This document shows, piece after piece, positions 1 to 6,184 of a stretch of DNA of 10,000 nt. Under the pieces are notes generated by a model. That model was not told where the DNA came from. It saw nothing but the letters and a program-made list of their open reading frames with translations, and ran no database searches. This DNA comes from Ochromonadaceae sp. CCMP2298. Taxonomy: Eukaryota > Sar > Synurophyceae > Ochromonadales > Ochromonadaceae. The stretch is from contig MU634829.1 in the NCBI GenBank assembly GCA_026770595.1, forward strand, positions 1 through 10,000, given 5' to 3'. Numbering within the stretch: the stretch's first letter is position 1; every line of letters starts with the position of its first letter. Position numbers and translations under genes: made by a program.

Positions 1-98
1 GTGTGTGTGTGTGAGCAGCACAGTCCAGAAGGGACATGTGCGCGGAATAGGAACTGCAACTAGGGAACTAGGGAACTAGTATATCTAGGGAAGCAGGG
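1..98. repeat. simple repeats at window edge: (GT)n and 8-bp 'aactaggg' array
   Basis: The window opens with a GT dinucleotide run (1-12). At 58-79 the octamer aactaggg is repeated almost three times, and a diverged tatctaggg follows. No frame in this stretch looks coding. It reads as ordinary microsatellite sequence. Confidence 0.7.
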
Positions 99-177
99 AA
101 TACACACCAGGCAAAACTAGGCTACGGTACGTACTATACGTACTGGCAGTCACAGTCTACAGAATAAGCGTGTATCA

Positions 178-368
178 CCTCAGCAGTGGTGGTATCACCC
201 TCAGCAGTGGCGGTGACAGCATAACCCTCAGCAGTGGTGGTATCACCCTCAGCAGTGGCGGCGGCAGTATTAACCTCAGCAGTGGTGGTATCACCCTCAG
301 CAGCGGCGTTAGCGGCGGCAGCATCACCCTCGGCAGTGGCGGTGGCGGCAGCGGCGGCAGCGGCGTCT
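178..368. repeat. tandem repeat array, alternating 21- and 27-bp units (48-bp higher-order period)
   Basis: Units start with cctcagcag (the last with cctcggcag) at 178, 199, 226, 247, 274, 295 and 328, so spacings are 21, 27, 21, 27, 21 and 33 bp. The 21-bp unit ending in ggtggtatcac is identical in three copies, and the interleaved unit varies. Every spacing is a multiple of three, and frames stay open on both strands. Plus-strand frames give repeats such as LSSGGIT/LSSGGDSIT or Ala/Ser/Val-rich peptide; the minus strand gives GDTTTAE alternating with Ala/Thr-rich peptide. Period conservation suggests descent from a coding repeat. I could not build a convincing gene around it, so no CDS is called. 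Confidence 0.75.
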
Positions 369-404
369 CCAGCAACGCCATTCCCTGTAAGAAGCAGGAG
401 TAAA

Positions 405-483
405 CGAGGTAAGATGACAACGTCGGTGCAAAAATATTGCTCTGCATGTGCTCTCACCTTCCCTGCACTCTCTACAATTGCAG
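405..483 (+). repeat. intron-like segment, copy A of a diverged duplication
   Basis: The segment begins cgag|gtaaga (GT at 409) and ends ttgcag|gta (AG at 483), so it has the form of a 75-bp GT-AG intron with AG|GT at both ends. By eye it aligns along its whole length with 773-854, roughly two thirds identical, including the gtaaga start, the cgtc and gtgc blocks and the terminal cag. In copy A the minus strand reads TDVVILPR, and the same minus frame in copy C reads TDDVVLPR. It could therefore instead be a duplicated coding fragment read on the other strand. Its role is undetermined. Confidence 0.45.
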
Positions 484-772
484 GTACAGTCGCCTTCCAC
501 ATCGGTGGTGCCCATTGTAGCAGGTGGCCGTCATGCAGATGTAGTTCGTGCAGCCATGAATCTCAGATCCCGGACAAATGTGCACGCTCACACCTTCTGT
601 TTGAAGACAGCCATGAGCACAGTGTACCACCTTCTCTCCTCTGCGTCCTCTACTCATTGTGGCTGCCGATGCGTAGGAGCTAGCCGGGCGGGTGAGCGTT
701 CGTGGGAAGGTCGACTGGATCCGGGACTTGTATCTTGCGATTGACTGCACACGCACGATACTGTACGATCCA

Positions 773-854
773 CGAGGTAAGACGACGTCGTCCGTGCGAG
801 AAAATGCTACTCTGCGCGCGCACACTCGCCTTCTCTGTCACAACTGAAAAGCAG
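773..854 (+). repeat. intron-like segment, copy C of a diverged duplication
   Basis: This copy begins cgag|gtaaga (GT at 777) and ends aaagcag (AG at 854), a 78-bp GT-AG stretch related to 405-483. A weaker, partial third match lies near 565-611 (gtgcacgctcacacctt, ending gacag). The spacing of about 368 bp between copies and their divergence suggest an old local duplication. No open gene context supports actual splicing here. Confidence 0.45.
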
Positions 855-1077
855 AAAAGCACCCTCAGATTCAAATCCTGCTCATTGAAGCAGATTTCGG
901 CTCGTATCATGTAATCATACACAATCTATATGAGTAAATATGGGTTAGGCGCCCAAACTATGAAATTTTCGCGCGTTTCGCCTTCGGGATTTTCGAGCTG
1001 GAGTCCCAGCTGGATTTTGGTTAGTTTTTGCTTAGAAAGAATGAGCCTCTGAGGTGAAAGGGTATGTTTCCACACAC

Positions 1078-1215
1078 AAAAGCGCCTAAATGAGAGAAAT
1101 TTTGATACAGAAAACCCCGCAACCAGAATTCGAAGTCGAATCGAAGTAAATTCGAAGCGAACTATCGTCGCGAAGACCGAATTTTGTTCAACATATCTCT
1201 CATTTAGGCGCTTTT
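1078..1215. repeat. 19-bp perfect inverted repeat, MITE-like or long-stem hairpin
   Basis: The left arm, 1078-1096 (aaaagcgcctaaatgagag), is the exact reverse complement of the right arm, 1197-1215. A 100-bp spacer separates them, rich in ttcgaa-type motifs (gaattcgaagtcgaat, taaattcgaag). No open frame lies inside. The small size, the perfect arms and the position just past a gene's 3' end fit a miniature inverted-repeat element. No target-site duplication is obvious beside the arms, so a hairpin-forming 3' element is an alternative. Confidence 0.6.
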
Positions 1216-1285
1216 GGCAGGCAAAAAAACGAATAACCCTTAAACGTCCAGTTATTTACTGAAAAGCTGATTGGTAAAGTCACTA

Positions 1286-1291
1286 TTTATT
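1286..1291 (-). terminator. candidate AATAAA polyadenylation signal of the TSNAXIP1-like gene
   Basis: The plus-strand tttatt is AATAAA on the minus strand. It lies 100 nt downstream of the minus-strand stop codon at 1391-1393, a plausible distance for a short 3' UTR. It is a single hexamer in AT-rich sequence, so the call is tentative. Confidence 0.4.
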
Positions 1292-1390
1292 CTATAATTG
1301 CTGCGTTTAATCTACACTTCGTCTAAAATATGAATTCACGGATACCGGGATAGCTTGGAAACAGGTACGTTAACCCCCCCCTCCCTACTC

Positions 1391-4300
1391 CTACTTTTTC
1401 GCCTTCACCTTGGGTGGCGGGGACCTCCTCAGCAAGTCTGTTATTAATCTTGCCTTGAACTCCAGCACAGACACGGACCCCCTACGGGCCTCTTTAATCA
1501 AAGCCTCCTCGAGGGAGCAGCCCGCACCCCGGGCCAGAAGGTGGTTAACCTAAGAAGGGGTTAATATATTGCAGTGGAGAGGGGGTATGCATTTACAGTG
1601 TAGGGATAATATAGGTTAGAAGATGGGAGGGGATAGATACGCAAATACCACAAAGAGGGGAATAAACATATATCACAGAGGGGGGGATAAGCTAAATAAC
1701 AACACAATATGGAGGGGGTTTACCTCCGAGCGGGTCTTGTTTGCGTCGGAAAGAATCAGCGCCTCTCGCAGCTTGGCCATGGGTAGTGTCAGTGCCTGCG
1801 CCTGTGCCAAAGCCTGCTCCTGTGTCTTCTTCTGTGACTGTCCCTGCTTCTGCGACTGTCCCTGCTTCTGCGACTGTCCCTGTGCTTGTGTCTTTCCCTC
1901 TACTTGTGCCTGCCCCTGCGGGTCTGAAGCAACAGATGAGGCAGCAGTAACCACAGCAGCAGCCACAGAGGTAGAGAGAGAGCCCAAAGCAGAGGCGGAG
2001 GCAGCGACAGACAGGGCAGAGGCAGAGGCAGAGGCAGAGGGGCCAGAGACAGATGGGGGGAGGGCAGAGGCGACGCTGTCTATACACTCCATGACCGCCT
2101 TCTCGTACTCCTCGCACTCGTCTAAGTGCTGCGTAAGCAACAGCTCGTACAGACGCGGCCGCCCCCCAATCTTCCCAGAACCTCCCGCCCCAACCCCCCC
2201 CGACCCCTTGCTCCCCGCTGACCCTGTTCTTGCACCCGCACCTGGTGTCACCGCCCTGCTGCCCGCACCCGGAGTCACCGCCCTGGACCCAGCAGCCACA
2301 CCCACACCTGCCCCGATCCCAACACCCGCGCCTGCCCCCTCATTGTCTTCGTTTTCGTATGGGTGTATTGTGGAGGGTAGCAGCATGGATGGCAGTACGT
2401 ACCGCGCCCCAGAGATCGTCTTCTGTATCTCCTCCATGGCGGCCTCGGTCTTGGTGCCGCATACACGGCGCACGATGCGCAAAAAGCGGTCGGTAGATAC
2501 CTAGTAATGGGGAGACATGGTGATAAATGGTATTAGTGATTTGATGGTATGAATGATATATTGAGGTGAAAGAAATGATATGAGATAAAGAATGAATGAG
2601 ATAGAAGAAATGATATGAAGAGATAAAAATAGAAGCATGTATTAAAGAAGCTTGTAAAGTTTTTCTTGTATGAACATTTGATAATCCACTATCATCTTAC
2701 CTTGCCCGCCCCAGCGCCCGACCCCCCCACCTCCCTCTCCACCCCCGCCATCAGCCTTTCCATCATCTGGCGCTGGTCTTTCCACACCACTGGGGCCATT
2801 CTTCCCTCCAAGCACGCGGAGAATAGGCGACAGTCTGCTACTGTGGAGTGGAATTGTAGACCCTCTACTATATTGTAGGCGAGCTCGATAGCGCTGCGGG
2901 CGCACTTGGTTTTAGTCTGAGGTTGGGTGAGAGGAGATTAGGAATTGAGGGAATTTTGGTACTAACAAATACGTACAAATTCTATTGCAGTACATGCAAA
3001 TGATAGAACACAGCACACTGTACCTTCAAATAGACGCCGAAAAACTCAGCCATGGAGAAATTGGTAGGCAGAGACTGCAGAGGCGACACTGGTGCCCCCT
3101 CTGCCGCCGCCCCCACCCCTGTCCCTGCTCCAACTGCCGCCTTTGCCCCCTTCCCCCTGTCCTTCTCCTTCTCATCGCGGTCCTCCTCCCCCTGATGCAG
3201 GCTGTGTGCCCTCCACACCTCTTGGATCAGATCTAGTAACGTGCGCAGCTGAGGAATTGAGAGAATAGAAAATAGGGTCAGTGATAATACATAGAAATAC
3301 ATGTTTCTTTAGAGAACACCGTACACGGTCCACCGTACACAGTCACCGTACGTACCTTCACCTCCACCCTGTGGATCGGACCGGTGCAGCGGAGGTAAAC
3401 GGGGACGTCGGGGGTTTCGCCCAGCCCCTCCAGCATCGCATCGTCTGCATCGCCTGCAGCATCATCTTCACACCCTGTTACGAGGAGGCGAGAGGTGGGA
3501 GGAGGAAGAGGAAGAGCAGCAGGAGGTGAAGAGGGGTGGCGTGATTAGATTTTTTTTTTTAAAGTGAAAAATTGAAAACAGGGAAAAGAGAGAATGAGGG
3601 AAATGTTCTGCTCAAGTGCCCCTCCACGGCACTTTACACACATCTGCCCTATACACACATACCGTCGCTGTCGCTGTTGAGCTCTGCCAGGAGGTCTGCT
3701 TTCTCGTGCTGCGCCCACACCTGGTGCAGCTTCTCAGACTGCAGGCGCTCCACCTGGGGGGGTTAGAAGAGAGGGGGGGGTAGAGGGATAGAGGGATAGA
3801 GGGGGACAGGGTGGGAGGGTGTGAGGGGCGCACAGGGAGGGAGTGCAGGGGGTCATACACTGCAATCGCATATCTCATACTGTATCTCATACTGTATCTC
3901 ACCTGGTCGAGGAGGCAGTCGAACACTACCTTTGGATAGCCCGCCCCCCTAGACAGCTGCTTCACCTGAGTAACGTTAATGGTCGAACAGGAGAATGTGG
4001 GAATGTGTGTCAGTGTGGGTAAAAAAGGGAAGAGAAGGGGTTGAATGCTATGCCCTCACCTTCTCTACTGGGTCTGTGCTGCTCAGCACCTCCCTTCTTC
4101 TGGCAGCCTCCAGCCTTAGCTGGTACGAGTGCAGCAGCTGCAGCACGCTGCTCTCCAACTGTGCCTGGGCAGTCTTCAGCACGGGCTGCTGCTGCTGTGC
4201 ATCGGCCACCCTGAGGCTTTTGTCGAGAGCGAACTTGACTGCACTGTATCGCACCAATAGGCGTCGATGCGTGTGCAGGAGTAGCTGGGACTCCCTCTGC

Positions 4301-5541
4301 ACCTGCGCCGTCTTTGCTTGCTGCGCAGCCAGCACCTCCGGCCCCACCAGCTCTCCCTGCTGGTACTCCTTCTGCGATATAACCTGGTGCAGCCTCTCCA
4401 CCTCATCATTTAGCTGCACCTCCACGTGTCTGCAGCTGGCGATTGTCAGCACGTGCTCGTTCTCCAGAGTCTCCCTGCGCCACCTCTCTTCTTCCAGGCG
4501 GGCGAGCGAGGAGGAGAGCACTGCACAGATGGTCTTTGACTGCTCCAGCTGATTGCCCATCTGTTTGTGCGTGTGTGTTCGTGTGTGTTCGTATGTGCGT
4601 GTGAGTGTGTGGGGATAATAAAAATAACATGATGGAATATGCGTTAATAGACGTAACATGCAATATGCGTCGCACAGTGCCATTCTCACCAGCACATGTG
4701 CCTCCTTCAGCGCTTGCAGCTCCTTCGACTGCTTCCCGTGCTTTATATTCAGGGTCCCAAGTTCCCCCCTTGCGGTTCCCATGTTCCCCTCCAAAAGAGT
4801 GGCCTTTTCCCGGGACTGTCCAAGCAACTCCTCTATTTGGTTCGAGTGGGCTAATTCCCTATCTACCATCTGCCGGTCGAAGTCTTGAAAAGACGATACT
4901 TTGTCGGAGAGGGTTGTAACGGCTGCATCGTAGTGGTGCTTGACGGACTGCAGGAAGGGTTGGTAGAGGGTGGATCGTTGAACGTACAGATCGAAGGCAG
5001 TGGAGTGCAGAGCGAGCACGGCCCGGCTATAGGGGGTGAAGCTCGCAGCTGTCCCTGCTGTCCCCGCTGCTGCCGCTGGTCCCGCTGCTACCCCTGTCCC
5101 CACTTCTCCCGCTGTTCCTGCTGCTGCTGCTACCCCCACTACCCTCATTATCCCCGCTGCTATTGCTGCTCCTGCCCCACCTGCCACCTCTCCCTCTGCC
5201 CCCACCATCCCCGCCTCCTCCCCCAGCTCCCTCAGCCCCTCCTCCAGTATGCTCTTGATCTCCAGCAGCAGGTCGGGGCGGGTGGATTTGTAGGGGTTGA
5301 AGCGTATATGCTTCAGATACTGTGCGGTCTTGGAGGGGGGCAGAGCGTCTCTGGGCGCCACAGGCCTTTGCCTCTGCTTCTGATTCTCCTTCTGGTTCCG
5401 CTCCTCTCTCTCCTCCTTTCCAGATTTTCCCTCTACGATGCCCATGTAGTCGAGCGTCTCGCGGGAGGACTGCCAGGAGAGGTCCTGTCCCTGGTTGCCT
5501 GGCTTGCCCTGCTTGAAGAAGCTGGCTAGGTTGCCCGCCAT
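1391..5541 (-). CDS. TSNAXIP1-like: TSNAXIP1-like coiled-coil protein, 9 exons, 1000 aa, complete
   Basis: Exons in transcription order: 5541-4690, 4560-4060, 3965-3903, 3753-3663, 3474-3356, 3248-3024, 2916-2701, 2500-1724 and 1549-1391 (TAG stop). All eight introns are GT-AG; seven are phase 0, and the one after exon 4 is phase 1. Lengths sum to 3003 nt with no internal stop. Residues 78-112 and 168-260 resemble the TSNAXIP1 N-terminal domain: a RPDLLLEIKSILEEGLREL helix, then AFDLYVQRSTLYQPFLQSVK. An Ala/Gly-rich insert (about 113-167) separates the two halves. Coiled coil follows to about 500, then VPVYLRCTGPI (exon 5), an FSMAEFFGVYLK helix (exon 6) and a CARSAIELAYNIVEGL helix (exon 7). 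Exon 8 holds a low-complexity linker with repeats; exon 9 gives a basic C-terminus. The family is known from testis and flagellated cells, and a ciliary role is inferred here. The MAGNLASFF start is preferred because the upstream in-frame ATG (5652) lies in tandem-repeat sequence. Confidence 0.8.
1831..1884 (-). repeat. three 18-bp tandem copies encoding QSQKQG-type hexapeptides
   Basis: Within exon 8 of the TSNAXIP1-like gene, an 18-bp unit (tctgcgactgtccctgct, with small changes) repeats at 1831, 1849 and 1867. The minus strand encodes GQSQKQ repeats inside a Gln/Lys/Ala-rich linker. The period of three codons keeps the frame, consistent with in-frame slippage in a disordered segment. Confidence 0.8.
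2236..2289 (-). repeat. 27-bp in-frame duplication encoding GSRAVTPGA twice
   Basis: Two 27-bp copies in exon 8 of the TSNAXIP1-like gene encode a repeated nonapeptide containing SRAVTP. They sit in a Gly/Ala/Pro-rich linker. The copies differ at a few bases while the peptide is kept. Confidence 0.7.
3317..3353. repeat. three copies of caccgtac at the 5' end of intron 5
   Basis: The sequence caccgtac(ac/gt) occurs at 3317, 3331 and 3344. The last copy overlaps the palindrome gtacgtac at the minus-strand splice donor (GT at 3355-3354). The repeat lies wholly within intron 5 of the TSNAXIP1-like gene. Confidence 0.65.
3871..3901. repeat. 12-bp tandem repeat reaching a splice donor
   Basis: The unit tatctcatactg is present at 3871 and 3883, with a partial third copy from 3895. 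On the minus strand this reads gagatacagtat repeated directly from the donor of intron 3 (GT at 3902-3901), so part of the donor consensus belongs to the repeat unit. Confidence 0.7.
4561..4689 (-). other. intron 1 of the TSNAXIP1-like gene; 129 nt, in frame, no stop
   Basis: The donor is CTG|GTGAGA and the acceptor is ACAAACAG|ATGGGC. On the minus strand the 3' half is a CA-rich microsatellite (plus-strand gtgtgtg/cgtgtg, about 4566-4613) in place of a usual pyrimidine tract. The length is 43 codons and the frame stays open, so retention would add a 43-residue insert ending in a His/Thr-rich run. Removing it joins two coiled-coil segments smoothly, so I treat it as an intron. Confidence 0.7.
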
Positions 5542-6184
5542 CGTGAAGTGCTCAGTGGTCAGCGACACAGAGCTGTGTATGTGTATGCGTATGCGCTCTA
5601 CGTATGCGCTCTGCGTATGCGCTCTGTATGTGTGTATGTGCGCTCTGCGCACAACCTATACACACCACCCCTACAAGCTGGAGGAGCCTATACCCTACGT
5701 GGGTGCTGGGGTCTGGCTGTAGGATGCGTCCAGGCAGTCTGTGCGGCGCTGGCTCCTTGCGTCTGCGCTTCTCCCCTACTCCTCCGGTCTCAGGTCACAG
5801 AAATGAGAACTCCAGAGGTGAGATAGCGAAAATTGGATTCGCAGTAGGAACGGAAGTTCCCTACCGGGTACGTAGGCTGCAAAGGAGAGTGCCGGAGACT
5901 CTCAAATAGTTTACTTCAAAACCCAAACTTTTGATTGTAGAAAAAAATTAAAACCCTATAACTTAGTCCCAAGAAGACACCACAAGATACTACTGTACCG
6001 GTACCGGTAGGTTCCTACGGGTACGATGAGAGAAGATCTGAGTCAGTCGACCACATTAATCTGCCAAGAAACACGAACGGGGTCCTTCGCACTCCACGCG
6101 AGGACTGTGTCTGCCGCCGGAATTTCCACAGCGCAGCTTCCAGCGAGTTTAAATACCTTTACTTCTTGTACCCGAAATCAGGAG
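5542..6184. promoter_or_regulatory. divergent 5' region between the TSNAXIP1-like gene and the transporter
   Basis: The two genes are head to head, with 484 to 643 bp between start codons depending on the transporter start. The region holds the 13-bp tandem repeat, an 8-bp stem with a one-base bulge (5844-5851 with 5856-5864), a perfect 14-bp palindrome taccggtaccggta (5996-6009), and a GTAGG-TT-CCTAC hairpin (6007-6018). The motif gttcc(c)tac(c)gggtacg occurs at 5856-5872 and 6011-6025. No TATA box is convincing. A bidirectional promoter is an inference from arrangement and these elements. Confidence 0.5.
5588..5626. repeat. three 13-bp tandem copies upstream of the TSNAXIP1-like start
   Basis: The unit cgtatgcgctct(a/g) starts at 5588, 5601 and 5614, followed by TG-rich sequence to about 5650. 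A 13-bp period does not preserve a reading frame. This argues that the in-frame N-terminal extension from the ATG at 5652 is 5' untranslated sequence and not protein. Confidence 0.75.

Larger units (their letters stand above)
1..1285. other. region without a supportable gene
   Basis: Short open frames occur on both strands at 134-922, but they overlap one another, are low in complexity where they cross the 178-368 array, and show no recognisable domain. From about 930 to 1285 the sequence is AT-richer and has no long frame. It contains a small hairpin (agctgg/ccagct, about 1000-1015) and the 1078-1215 inverted repeat. The stretch lies downstream of the 3' end of the minus-strand TSNAXIP1-like gene. 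It could hold exons of a gene that continues to the left of the window, but I cannot support that. Confidence 0.5.

Noticed and set aside
178-368. CRISPR-like array
   Set aside because: Spacings alternate between 21 and 27 bp with no unique spacers between identical repeats, and the surrounding genes are eukaryotic with introns.
234-825. Overlapping open frames on both strands (234-683 plus, 472-825 minus and others)
   Set aside because: They overlap, have no recognisable domain, draw much of their length from the tandem array, and could not be joined into one consistent spliced model.
1623-2504. 293-codon plus-strand open frame opposite exon 8
   Set aside because: It is a Cys/Pro/Ala-rich shadow of low-complexity minus-strand coding sequence. 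It runs across the proposed intron 8, and the minus strand keeps phase with the neighbouring exons.
4885-5529. 214-codon plus-strand frame rich in Cys and Pro
   Set aside because: It is antisense to exon 1 of the TSNAXIP1-like gene and arises from its Ala/Gly-rich codons; no domain is recognisable.
4048-5652. Single 534-codon minus-strand CDS without introns
   Set aside because: It includes the 129-nt intron 1 by chance and an N-terminal extension made of tandem repeat. It also stops just past a good donor at 4059, where the spliced model continues through seven more exons.
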